DNA from: JAUZPB01 sp037140715
GTDB lineage: Bacteria; Bacteroidota; Ignavibacteria; Ignavibacteriales; SURF-24
NCBI GenBank assembly: GCA_037140715.1
Contig: JBAXDX010000017.1
Coordinates: 1-40,256, forward strand
Direction of reading: 5' to 3'
Length of the DNA stretch: 40,256 nt
A model generated the notes under the pieces. The model was given only the letters and a program-made list of their open reading frames with translations. It was not told the DNA's origin and did not search any database. Positions 17,609-25,432 of this stretch are shown piece by piece. The position numbers were made by a program, and so were the translations under genes. Positions within the stretch are counted from its first letter, which is position 1. Every line of letters begins with the position of its first letter.

Positions 17609-18331
17609 ATAACCCCCAACCGCAAAGCCATAACGGTGCATCGCGAAACCATAACCCCCAACCGCAAAGCAACAACAGCGTATCGTGAAACCATAACCCC
17701 CAACCGCAAAGCAACAACAGCGCATCGCGAAGCCATAATCCCCGGCCGCGAAGCCATAACGGCGTGTCGCGGAATGACAGCGACGCATCGCGAAGCCACA
17801 ACGCCTGACAGCAATGACACAAGCATTGACCGCGAAGCCACAACGCCTGACAGCAATGACACAATCCCTGACCGCGATGACACAAAGTCTGATAGCAATG
17901 ACACAATCCCTGACCGCGATGACACAAAGTCTGACATCAATGACACAATCCCTGACCGCGATGACACAACGCCTGACATCAATGACACAATCCCTGACCG
18001 CGAAGCAACAGCGTTTGACTATGATGAAACAACACCCGGATGCGGAAAGACCCCTGACTTACGAAAAATGACAATTTCCATGCGCGGAAAGAGAGTGGAC
18101 TTACGAAAAATGACAACCCCCGTGTGCGGAGAGACCGCGGACTCCCGAAAAATAATAACCCCGGCCCGCGAAGCAACAGAATCCTGTCGCGGAATGATAA
18201 TCCCCAGTCGCGAAGCAACAGCGTCCTGCCTCGGAATGATAATCCCCGGTCGCAAAGCGGCGGCATTCTGCCACGAAATGATAACGCCCGACTGCGAAGT
18301 TGCAACGGCGTGCCGCGAAATGATAACCCGG
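17609..18331. repeat. Array of 34 diverged 21-nt units (plus a 9-nt partial)
   Basis: I can cut 17609-18322 into 34 consecutive units of exactly 21 nt with no insertion or deletion, ending in the partial unit ATAACCCGG (18323-18331). Units begin ATAAYSCCC or ACAAYCCCTGAC and end CGCRAAGCM or CGCRATGAC. Neighbours often alternate between two subtypes, giving a 42-nt higher order, for example ACAATCCCTGACCGC against ACAAAGTCTGACATC at 17862-17985. Because 21 is a multiple of 3 and few stops occur, long open frames appear on both strands (heptads such as NDTIPDR). They have no start signals, domain or independent coding evidence. Confidence 0.93.
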
Positions 18332-18386
18332 TAAGATAAAGTATCAGTCCGCGCCAGATTTGCATCCCCGATGTATCCGCAAAAAA
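18323..18386. repeat. Array tail, left copy
   Basis: The sequence after the array, from ATAACCCGG through CCAGATTT and GATGTATCCGCA to an A-run, matches 21115-21180 in the same orientation at about three quarters identity by eye. Together with three array units before the second copy, this forms a direct-repeat block on both sides of the restriction-modification module. Confidence 0.85.
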
Positions 18387-18412
18387 GACATCGATTCTTC
18401 CACATTCCATTG

Positions 18413-18432
18413 CCACGGGTTTTAACCCGTGG
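18413..18432. repeat. Perfect palindrome CCACGGGTT-TT-AACCCGTGG
   Basis: The nine-base arms are perfect around a TT centre. An eroded relative (CACGGGTTTTAACCC, 21286-21300) lies at the matching place beyond the right-hand tail copy, so the palindrome seems to belong to the flanking repeat block. Similar palindromes are widespread intergenic elements in bacteria. Confidence 0.8.
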
Positions 18433-18823
18433 AAGAAAAGGAACAATAAATAATAAGAAACAACCCTGTCCCGCTCCGTGTAATCCGCGAAATCCTTTTA
18501 ATCCGTGATTCAGACAGGTTTTGTGCAACATGACGGGGTGAAATTATCAACGATTATCAAAAATTCTTCATACCCGCCTGTATGAGCTATATACCGCGAT
18601 TCCATGATAACACCTCTGAATGCGATTATGCCGACAATAATTAGACTTGTATTCCTGCGCCTGCTGGTATCTCTAAAGATTTCTCCGCCAAGATTTTCAT
18701 TATTCCCAGAACGAATAAAACTAAACGTTTTCCCTTCATTTCATCGCTATTAAAATTCATATTGTTATAATTCATATCCATAAAAACTATAGAATTATTT
18801 TTTTTGGGGGGAACTAAAGAAAA
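18433..18823. other. Intergenic stretch downstream of the restriction gene
   Basis: 18470-18520 contains GTAATCCGCGAAATCC and TTTTAATCCGTGA motifs of a dispersed repeat type, also echoed at 21303-21316. The rest to 18823 is AT-rich. One 46-codon open frame (18641-18781, minus) starting MDMNYNNMNFNSDEM has no ribosome-binding site and no family I recognise. I see no terminator or RNA gene. Confidence 0.45.
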
Positions 18824-19606
18824 TCAGATAACTATTTTTGTCGCATATAAATCAGGCAGACAATTCTGTCTCATTCTAAATTTAGTTCCATGATTATGCC
18901 CGGTACGAGCGTCAAAATCGACTAAGATATTATTATTTTCCATAGCTATTAAAAATTTATCGATGCTAAATTGCTGTAATTGAAGAATTTTATTATAACT
19001 AAAATATTCAATACCGTTCTCTTTTTTAGAATCAGCCTGAACATAAAAACAATTAAGAAGTTTTGTCCCTGCCTTATGGAATAAATCATCAAAACCCCAA
19101 TAAGGTTGCGGATTAAGCTGTTCTAAACCAGTTCTACTTTCTACGCTTTTAAGCCACGCCAAATGTCGAGGGTCAGCTTTTGAACTATCAAAAGATATCA
19201 AAACTTTACGATTTCCCCTGTCAATTATTACTTTAAAACCTCTATCGCTATAATCTTTCCCTGATATTGTTTGTCTGAAACTTATTTCACTCGCCGGATA
19301 TTTATATCCTGCTTCCTTATGAAGCCAGCCATAATTTAACAATAGAATATTCGGAACAAATTTTAAAGCTCTCGGAGAGGGCTCTATATGAAATAAAGTA
19401 GTCAGGGATGCGGTATTGCTTCTTTGTGATTTTAGCTCCCATTCGGAAGCGTTCGGAATCGGCAGGTTATTTTCTTTAATACCTAAATAATCTTCAAGAG
19501 TATTCCCTACGCCACCAACATTTCCCTGTCTGGCGTTTTTAACCCAGCCCAGATTTTTTAAATCATTTAGTTTTCTGATCAATTCTTCTTTAGTAATCGT
19601 ATCCAC
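18824..19606 (-). CDS. Type II restriction endonuclease, MvaI/BcnI family
   Basis: 260 residues. The N-terminal half carries the family signature GNVGGVGNTLEDYLGIKENN (residues 27-46), then the catalytic segment NASEWELKSQR (about 52-62), with Glu and Lys of the E-x-K pair; the C-terminal RTGHNHGTKFRMR motif is also typical. MvaI cuts CCWGG and BcnI cuts CCSGG; the site of this enzyme is not readable from sequence but is likely a CCNGG-type variant. The start is GTG at 19606, sharing one base with the methyltransferase stop, so endonuclease synthesis is probably coupled to methylase translation. Asn occupies the position five residues before the catalytic Glu, where I recall Asp in MvaI; this may be normal for the subfamily. 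Confidence 0.88.
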   Translation of the reverse strand: MDTITKEELIRKLNDLKNLGWVKNARQGNVGGVGNTLEDYLGIKENNLPIPNASEWELKSQRSNTASLTTLFHIEPSPRALKFVPNILLLNYGWLHKEAGYKYPASEISFRQTISGKDYSDRGFKVIIDRGNRKVLISFDSSKADPRHLAWLKSVESRTGLEQLNPQPYWGFDDLFHKAGTKLLNCFYVQADSKKENGIEYFSYNKILQLQQFSIDKFLIAMENNNILVDFDARTGHNHGTKFRMRQNCLPDLYATKIVI

Positions 19607-20487
19607 TATTTACTCTTTTCTTTTATTGACGGCTTCCAAAAATCTAACAAATATTCGAAAGTTGTTCCCATTGTTATATAGTTACTAGGCCAGCCAAAAA
19701 TTCCAATATTGTTGACAATATTTGTCCTGTCCCAAATAATCGTGTTCCTAAGTTCATATCCTCTTTTTCTTAACTCTTGAATTAATGTAATATGAAGAGT
19801 TATCCTCTCATTTTCCCACCAGAAATCAGGAACATTAATAACACAATGAGCCTTTTCCTTTAAAAATGGAAGTAAATCTTCATAAACATCACCCATTGCC
19901 CTGGCATAATCCTCAGGCTCATAAGTTCCTAAATCCCTTTCATCCTGAGAGTATTGCTCTACCTTTCCAAGTTGTCCGTTATCTCTTTCCCGCCTGGATT
20001 TATTTTTCCTTTTCCTGTTAAGCAAATTTCCATAAGGAGGGGAAGTCCAAATTAAACTGATGGAATCTGGTTTAAGATATTTTTTTATATTTCGCGCATC
20101 ATCCTGTACAGCGATTTGTTTCGTAGTACAAAAAACTTCCTGACTGTCAAGCCTGGACATACAAAGATTTATATATTCTTTTTTAAGGTCGAATCCGATA
20201 GCATTACGATTACAATCCTGCGCTGATAATAAGGTCGTTCCGCTTCCCACAAAAGGGTCTAAAACGAGTTCTCCCTCGTGGGTAAATAATCTGATAATTT
20301 TACTGGATAAAGAAATGGGAAAAGTGGCAGGATGTAGTTCCTTATCTCTAATATCTCTTTTTTCATAGTTAAATTGCCAGACTCCTATCTGGCATTTTAA
20401 CCAGTCTTTAGCCTCAAGGCAGTTAATATTATTACCAGTACAGCCGCAAGTCCTGGTATGGTTTATATCAATAACGTTAGTTTCTAT
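19606..20487 (-). CDS. DNA methyltransferase of the R-M pair (probably N4-cytosine)
   Basis: About 293 residues if started at 20487. The frame holds, in order, a Cys-rich start region (TCGCTGNNINCLEAKDWL), motif X-like HPATFPISL, SAM-binding motif I LDPFVGSGTT, and catalytic motif IV TSPPYG. The S/TPPY form is typical of amino methyltransferases, and known partners of MvaI-type enzymes make N4-methylcytosine. The only ordinary start codon (GTG, 20250) lies inside motif I and would destroy it. Reading upstream to the stop at 20512-20514 there is no in-frame ATG, GTG or TTG. The best start is ATA at 20487, with GGAG 7 nt before it, suggesting either a rare ATA start or an ATG lost by one base change. 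It protects host DNA from the downstream endonuclease. Confidence 0.85.
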   Translation of the reverse strand: METNVIDINHTRTCGCTGNNINCLEAKDWLKCQIGVWQFNYEKRDIRDKELHPATFPISLSSKIIRLFTHEGELVLDPFVGSGTTLLSAQDCNRNAIGFDLKKEYINLCMSRLDSQEVFCTTKQIAVQDDARNIKKYLKPDSISLIWTSPPYGNLLNRKRKNKSRRERDNGQLGKVEQYSQDERDLGTYEPEDYARAMGDVYEDLLPFLKEKAHCVINVPDFWWENERITLHITLIQELRKRGYELRNTIIWDRTNIVNNIGIFGWPSNYITMGTTFEYLLDFWKPSIKEKSK

Positions 20488-20596
20488 TGTAAAACTCCAA
20501 TTTTTATATAATTAAAAGGTCAAAATAGCAAAAAAAGTCCTAATAAACAGGAGGTTTGACGGGTTTATTTATTTGGCGTAAGCTGGCTACTGGTCA

Positions 20597-20968
20597 TCAG
20601 TGCCGTACTATCTTAGCGTGGTAATAGCTGTCCAGTATCTTATTCATCAACGGATAATAATAATTCCAGAAGAAGAATTTATTCCGGCTGCTTTCGTCAG
20701 TTTCATTGATGAAACGGAACAGAGCATCACTGCCGTAGAATTTGGAAAAAGAGAATTGAATATTATAATTACAAAAATCCCCGCAGAAATAATAAAACTT
20801 ATAATCCTTATCAAAATGCTCGATAACAGCAGGGAAAGGATTAGGAATACGTAAGGCAGTAAGTAACGAATCACCTTTCGCATTTGTCTTAAAATGGAAA
20901 ACCGAAACGGCATTATTCTTATGCGAAGTAAGCATTATATCAAACCAGTCAGCGTTTCTGGTTTTCAC
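20597..20968 (-). CDS. Hypothetical protein, probably the 3' part of a broken gene
   Basis: 123 codons from a GTG at 20968. The composition looks coding: rich in Phe, Tyr and Asn, with stretches such as NADWFDIMLTSHKNNAVSVF and YFCGDFCNYNIQFSFSKFYG. I do not recognise the family. No ribosome-binding site precedes the GTG. In the next frame, immediately upstream, NSGRIEVLEYKTHLTEKLPVI (20 residues before a stop at 20949) also looks coding and could join it through one frameshift near 20970. Further upstream the frame runs into the 21-nt repeat units at 21052. It therefore reads as a gene whose front was lost at the repeat junction, though a short intact gene cannot be excluded. Confidence 0.4.
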   Translation of the reverse strand: MKTRNADWFDIMLTSHKNNAVSVFHFKTNAKGDSLLTALRIPNPFPAVIEHFDKDYKFYYFCGDFCNYNIQFSFSKFYGSDALFRFINETDESSRNKFFFWNYYYPLMNKILDSYYHAKIVRH

Positions 20969-21051
20969 GGTTAGTAAGTATAACCGGTAATTTCTCTGTT
21001 AAGTGAGTTTTATATTCCAGCACTTCAATCCTGCCTGAGTTATGAACAAGC

Positions 21052-21180
21052 ACAATCCCTGACCGCAATGACACAAAGCCTGACCGCAAAGCAACAGCAC
21101 TCTGCCGCGAATCGATAACCCGGCAAAATAAAGGATGAACCCGAACCAGATTTATATGCCTGATGTATCCGCACAAAAAA
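21052..21180. repeat. Array end and tail, right copy
   Basis: Three full 21-nt units (21052-21072, 21073-21093, 21094-21114), the partial unit ATAACCCGG (21115-21123), and the tail to about 21180 (CCAGATTT, GATGTATCCGCA, A-run) repeat the last units and tail at about 18260-18386 in the same orientation. The block closes the restriction-modification segment on the right. Confidence 0.88.
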
Positions 21181-21580
21181 AAAATATAAATCTCTGACAT
21201 TCAATTATATCATATAAGGTCACAGATATCAGCCAGGGTCAGCAGATTCGATTGACACGGATGCCAATTCCATATATTTCATTGACACGGGTTTTAACCC
21301 ATATAATCCGTGATTTCAGAACCATGATTCATTCTATGCTGATATACATTATCATAAAAATCATTTAATCACAGGAATCACAATCCCGGCAATTCCCTGT
21401 TTAATGTCTCCTGTCCGTTACTGCCCCTCCGGCAGAAAACCGGTATATGCCGGTAGAATCACACAATAATTTAAGGGGATTTTTATATTTCATGGGAATA
21501 ACTTAAATTGATGAAAGATATTTAACAATTACATGCAGTTTGTGTAAATAAAACCGGATATTAATAAGAAATCATACAGT
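21181..21580. other. Intergenic stretch upstream of the ABC ATPase
   Basis: It holds the eroded CACGGGTTTTAACCC palindrome (21286-21300), an ATAATCCGTGATTTCAG repeat motif, and short hairpins near 21420-21460 (CCGGCAGAAAACCGG; ACCGGTATATGCCGGT). The last 120 bp are AT-rich and should carry the promoter of the following gene, but no clear boxes were identified. No gene is seen. Confidence 0.45.
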
Positions 21581-22312
21581 ATGATAGAAATTAAAGGACT
21601 TCATAAAGGGTTTAAGGGCAAAAAAGTTCTCCGCGGTGTTGATCTAAGCATAAAAACAGGTGAAACATTAGTAATTATCGGCAGAAGCGGCGAAGGTAAA
21701 AGCGTCCTGATTAAGCATATCGTAGGACTTCTCTTACCTGATGCCGGTTCTGTAAAAGTTGATAATCAGACACTCAACAACATGAACCGGAAAGAACTCT
21801 ATTTATTACGAAGAAAGTTCGGCTTCCTTTTCCAGGGTGCCGCACTCTTTGATTCAATGACCGTTGGTGAAAATGTTGCCCTGCCAATAGTGGAAAACCA
21901 TCCGGCAATCTCTTCATCCCAAATTTTCAAAACCGTTGAGGCAAAGCTGGAACTTGTGGGACTGCCGAATATACAGAGGCTTAAACCCGCTGAGCTTTCC
22001 GGCGGTATGAAAAAACGGGTAGGACTCGCAAGAGCACTAATCACAAACCCGGAATATATCTTCTACGATGAACCAACTACAGGACTCGACCCGATTATGT
22101 CTGATTCAATTGACCAGCTGATAAAAGACCTGGGGCAGAAGCTTAATGTTACATCCATCGTAGTAACTCATGATATGGTAAGTGTAAAAAATATAGCCGA
22201 CACGGTCGCAATGTTATACGATGGCAAAATATATTTTAAAGGAACAATAACTGACCTCTTAAATTCACAGGATGAAACAATAATTAATTTTATACAGCGG
22301 ACAGGATTCTAA
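21581..22312 (+). CDS. ABC transporter ATP-binding protein, MlaF-like
   Basis: 243 residues. Walker A is GRSGEGKSVL (about 37-46), the signature is LSGGMKKRVGLARAL (about 140-154), and Walker B with its following Glu is YIFYDEPTTGLDP (about 162-174), with an H-loop in VVTHDM. The SGEGKS P-loop and GGMKKRVGLARA signature match MlaF/Mkl ATPases that drive phospholipid transport between the membranes through an MlaE permease and MCE-domain protein. No mlaE or mlaD is adjacent: upstream is repeat DNA and downstream, 13 bp away, is radA. The permease is presumably encoded elsewhere or was separated by the repeat-bounded insertion. Confidence 0.88.
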   Translation: MIEIKGLHKGFKGKKVLRGVDLSIKTGETLVIIGRSGEGKSVLIKHIVGLLLPDAGSVKVDNQTLNNMNRKELYLLRRKFGFLFQGAALFDSMTVGENVALPIVENHPAISSSQIFKTVEAKLELVGLPNIQRLKPAELSGGMKKRVGLARALITNPEYIFYDEPTTGLDPIMSDSIDQLIKDLGQKLNVTSIVVTHDMVSVKNIADTVAMLYDGKIYFKGTITDLLNSQDETIINFIQRTGF

Positions 22313-22325
22313 AAAAACTAATATT

Positions 22326-23681
22326 ATGAGTAAAATCAAAACAAAATATATCTGCTCTAACTGCGGATATGAATCGCTGAAGTGGCTTGGACGATGCTCT
22401 GAGTGTGAATCATGGAATTCATTCACTGAGGAACTGGTCGAGGATAAGAAAACCAGAGACAAAATCGCAGGGTCAGTTTCTAAAGTCATGACTCTGAGTG
22501 AAATTACATCGGCAGAGGAAGACAGAATAAAAACTAATATAACTGAATTCGACCGTGTGCTTGGCGGTGGATTTATGCCCGGCTCGATTGTACTGATAGG
22601 CGGAGACCCCGGCATTGGAAAATCTACGCTTGTTATGCAGGCGGCTTCCATGATTAAAGATAAGGTGCTTTATGTTACCGGCGAGGAATCCCACAAACAG
22701 ATAAAACTCCGCGCTTCACGCCTTAAACTTAATATGGATAACTTCTTCGTCCTTGCCGAAACTGAAATGGATAAAATTACTCATACAATGAATGACCTCC
22801 TGCCAGGAGTAATAATCATAGATTCTATCCAGACAATGCATGACCCGGAACTTGATAACGCACCCGGCACCGTAACACAAATCAGGGAATGCACCTCCCG
22901 GCTTATGCAGATAGCTAAATCAACCCAGCAGGTCGTCATACTCATTGGTCATGTAACCAAAGAAGGAATTATTGCAGGACCTAAGATTTTGGAACATGTG
23001 GTTGACGCAGTTTTACAGTTCGAAGGCGAACGCCACCACAATTATAGAATACTGCGTGCACAGAAAAACCGCTTCGGCAGCACAAATGAAATAGGTATAT
23101 TCGAAATGCACGATACCGGACTTACCGAAGTAACCAATCCCAGCAAGATTTTCTTAAGCGAACGGGATCATCGCACAACCGGCTCAGCCGTTACATCGAG
23201 CATGGAAGGAACAAGACCAATATTGCTTGAGGTTCAGGCACTCGTTACTCCGTCAAATTATGGCAACCCGCAAAGAGTCGCCACCGGCTTCGATTATCGC
23301 AGGCTTTCAATATTGCTTGCTGTACTCGAAAAACGCGCAGGCATGAGGATATCTTCGGCTAATGTATTCCTTAATATGGCAGGAGGAGTCAAAATAGACG
23401 ACCCGGCCGTTGACCTTGCAGTTTGCTGCAGTATCGCTTCAAGTTTCCTCGATAAAATTGTCAAAAGTAATTTCGTAATGATTGGCGAAGTCGGACTGGG
23501 CGGAGAAGTAAGAAGTATCAGCCACATTGACAAAAGAATTCAGGAAGCTGAAAAACTTGGATTTGATCATATCATCGTTCCTAAAAATAATTCCAAAAGC
23601 TTAAGTACTCATAAAAATATTAAAATAATTACAGCGGATAACCTGCTGTCAGCTGTTAAAGCAGTAATTGACGAAGCCTAA
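22326..23681 (+). CDS. radA: DNA repair protein RadA (Sms)
   Basis: 451 residues, the normal length. Domains in order: a four-cysteine zinc finger (CSNCGYESLKWLGRCSEC, residues 10-27), a RecA-like ATPase with Walker A GGDPGIGKST (about 92-101) and Walker B IIIDSIQ (about 160), the RadA-specific KNRFGSTNEIGIFEM motif (about 252), and a Lon-protease-like C-terminal domain (about 290-445). RadA promotes branch migration and processing of recombination intermediates. It follows the MlaF-like gene by 13 bp and is probably co-transcribed with it. Confidence 0.97.
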   Translation: MSKIKTKYICSNCGYESLKWLGRCSECESWNSFTEELVEDKKTRDKIAGSVSKVMTLSEITSAEEDRIKTNITEFDRVLGGGFMPGSIVLIGGDPGIGKSTLVMQAASMIKDKVLYVTGEESHKQIKLRASRLKLNMDNFFVLAETEMDKITHTMNDLLPGVIIIDSIQTMHDPELDNAPGTVTQIRECTSRLMQIAKSTQQVVILIGHVTKEGIIAGPKILEHVVDAVLQFEGERHHNYRILRAQKNRFGSTNEIGIFEMHDTGLTEVTNPSKIFLSERDHRTTGSAVTSSMEGTRPILLEVQALVTPSNYGNPQRVATGFDYRRLSILLAVLEKRAGMRISSANVFLNMAGGVKIDDPAVDLAVCCSIASSFLDKIVKSNFVMIGEVGLGGEVRSISHIDKRIQEAEKLGFDHIIVPKNNSKSLSTHKNIKIITADNLLSAVKAVIDEA

Positions 23682-23865
23682 AATATAAATCCGGAGCTGT
23701 CCCAGGACGCAAATACCAGACAATAAATAAAAAAAGTTGCTTTTGAGTCATCATTCATTGGTATTACTTATAATTTCCATTTGCTTTTTTAAAAAATCCA
23801 TTTATATTTATAGTGTGTTAAAAGCACAGTAGTTTTCTTTTTAATTATTTCTTAGAGGTATTTTC

Positions 23866-24117
23866 GTGAGTACTAAGCTTTTTGTGGGAAGTCTTCCCTG
23901 GTCTGTCGATGATGATTCGCTAAAATCAACATTCGCGTCTTTTGGAACCGTTGTATCAGCAAAAATTATTACCGACCGGCAGACAGGAAAGTCGAAAGGA
24001 TTCGGATTCGTAGAAATGGAGAGCGAATCCGGTGCCAATGCTGCAATTAAATCTCTTAACGGCAGCCAGTTAAATGGCCGGACAATAGTCGTTAATGAAG
24101 CAAAACCGTTGAGATAA
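23866..24117 (+). CDS. Small RRM-type RNA-binding protein
   Basis: 83 residues forming a single RNA recognition motif: RNP2 KLFVGSL (residues 4-10) and RNP1 KGFGFVEM (about 44-51), with the aromatic residues needed for RNA stacking present. The start is GTG at 23866, with AGAGG 8-9 nt upstream. Single-RRM proteins of this size are common in Bacteroidota and cyanobacteria, often induced by cold. Here it has its own 180-bp upstream region and a good terminator, so it is a single-gene unit. It lacks the usual Gly-rich tail. Confidence 0.93.
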   Translation: MSTKLFVGSLPWSVDDDSLKSTFASFGTVVSAKIITDRQTGKSKGFGFVEMESESGANAAIKSLNGSQLNGRTIVVNEAKPLR

Positions 24118-24138
24118 ATGGTTTTTAACTGCCTGTAG

Positions 24139-24165
24139 AAAAAGCACTCCCAGCGGGTGCTTTTT
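24139..24165 (+). terminator. Rho-independent terminator after the RRM gene
   Basis: AAAAAGCAC(T)CCC and GGGTGCTTTTT form a stem with one bulged T and the loop AGC, followed by a T-rich run. It lies 22 bp after the stop codon. Confidence 0.85.
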
Positions 24166-24333
24166 CATTTTAAATGAACTCACTATTACAACATCTGTAT
24201 ATTTATTGCCTGTTATAAAATATCTCCGCTCATAATCAGTTAATCTGATAATATATCTTATTCCCTTTTACCCGGATATTTTTAATTTGACCGATAATTT
24301 AACCCGACAAAACTAACTTTAAAGAAATCTTTT

Positions 24334-25254
24334 ATGAGAAAAAAAATAGTCGTCACCGGAGCAACCGGTCTAATAGGCCGCCATATCCTGAAAATCCTTT
24401 TCGAAAGAAAAGATGAGGTTATAATATTTTCACGGTCTCCCGTTCTGGCAAAACGCGAAATCCCGGGAGCCACTCACTACATTCCCTGGCAGTCCGGACC
24501 CGAAGGATTATGGCAGAACTATCTAAATGATGCCGATGCCGTAATTCATCTGGCAGGTGAACCTGTAATGGGAAAAAGATGGTCAGCGAAATACAAATAT
24601 CTGATTATGAACAGCCGTAAGGAAAGTACAAATTTACTGGTGAAGGCTATTGCACAGGTCTCTCAAAAACCAAAAGTGCTGGTCAGCGCATCCGCTATAG
24701 GATACTACGGTTCTGACGCAGGCGGAGAATATACAGAAGAAAGTCCCGCGGGAAATGATTTTCTTGCAGATGTCTGTCAGATATGGGAAAATGAAGCCAC
24801 AATGGTGGAACCACTCGGCATCAGACATGCAGGCATCCGAACCGGAATTGTTCTCAGTCAGAAAGGCGGCGCTCTTGAAAAGATGAAACTGCCTTACAGC
24901 TTTTTCATGGGAGGCACACCCGGCTCAGGCTCCCAAGGCTTTCCATGGATACATATCGATGATATTGTAAAGATATTTTTGAGAGCTGCTGACGATGAAT
25001 CATTCACAGGAGCATATAACGCAGTCGCACCTGTAAAAACTACAATGAAAGATTTTTCCCATGCGCTCGGACGCGTACTGGGCAGACCTGCATGGCTGAA
25101 TATACCGGAATTTGTTGTCAGACTGCTGGCTGGCGAAGGAGCAACAGCAATTCTTAATACACCATTTATTATTCCAAAAAGACTTTGCGAAAGCGACTTC
25201 AGCTTTAACTTCAGTAATCCCGAAACAGCACTCAGGAACATTCTGGGCAGGTAA
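24334..25254 (+). CDS. TIGR01777-family NAD-dependent epimerase
   Basis: 306 residues. A Rossmann fold begins at once with the nucleotide-binding motif VTGATGLIGRH (residues 6-16). SASAIGYYG (about 119-127) supplies the Tyr of the short-chain dehydrogenase/epimerase active site, and the C-terminal region (about 240-300, RVLGRPAWLNIPEFVVRLLAGEGATAIL) is the DUF1731 domain that defines the YfcH/SulA-like TIGR01777 group. These proteins act on a sugar or related substrate that has not been established. It stands alone on the plus strand. Confidence 0.92.
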   Translation: MRKKIVVTGATGLIGRHILKILFERKDEVIIFSRSPVLAKREIPGATHYIPWQSGPEGLWQNYLNDADAVIHLAGEPVMGKRWSAKYKYLIMNSRKESTNLLVKAIAQVSQKPKVLVSASAIGYYGSDAGGEYTEESPAGNDFLADVCQIWENEATMVEPLGIRHAGIRTGIVLSQKGGALEKMKLPYSFFMGGTPGSGSQGFPWIHIDDIVKIFLRAADDESFTGAYNAVAPVKTTMKDFSHALGRVLGRPAWLNIPEFVVRLLAGEGATAILNTPFIIPKRLCESDFSFNFSNPETALRNILGR

Positions 25255-25432
25255 ATAGTATCCAAACCACAGGAGGCGTACACCAGGCTATACGAAATTT
25301 AACAGAACTCCGGCTCTCTATTTTTTAATTAAGAACGTCCGTCATTACCCCGATTCAACTTTCATGAAGTATTTTATTCCCGAAAATATTAGATTTGTAT
25401 TAATAATAATAATGAAATAAGAAATAAAACTA

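Noticed and set aside
17467..18531. Long open frames on both strands across the 21-nt array (for example 242 codons at 17606-18334 plus; 173 codons at 17467-17988 minus)
   Set aside because: They arise because the repeat period is a multiple of three and the unit rarely contains stops. Several frames are open at once, none has a ribosome-binding site or domain, and none is favoured by codon use. The possibility of translation is kept only as a finding.
18641..18781. 46-codon minus-strand frame downstream of the endonuclease (MDMNYNNMNFNSDEM...)
   Set aside because: No ribosome-binding site, no recognisable family and low-complexity start; left as a possible chance frame.
19606..20250. Methyltransferase starting at GTG 20250
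   Set aside because: This GTG encodes the Val inside the SAM-binding motif DPFVGSGTT; starting there would delete essential sequence that is clearly present upstream in the same frame.
20503..20531. Promoter-like TTGCTA-17 bp-TATAAA upstream of the methyltransferase
   Set aside because: Transcription from it would start on top of the GGAG ribosome-binding sequence, leaving almost no leader, so it conflicts with the best translation start.
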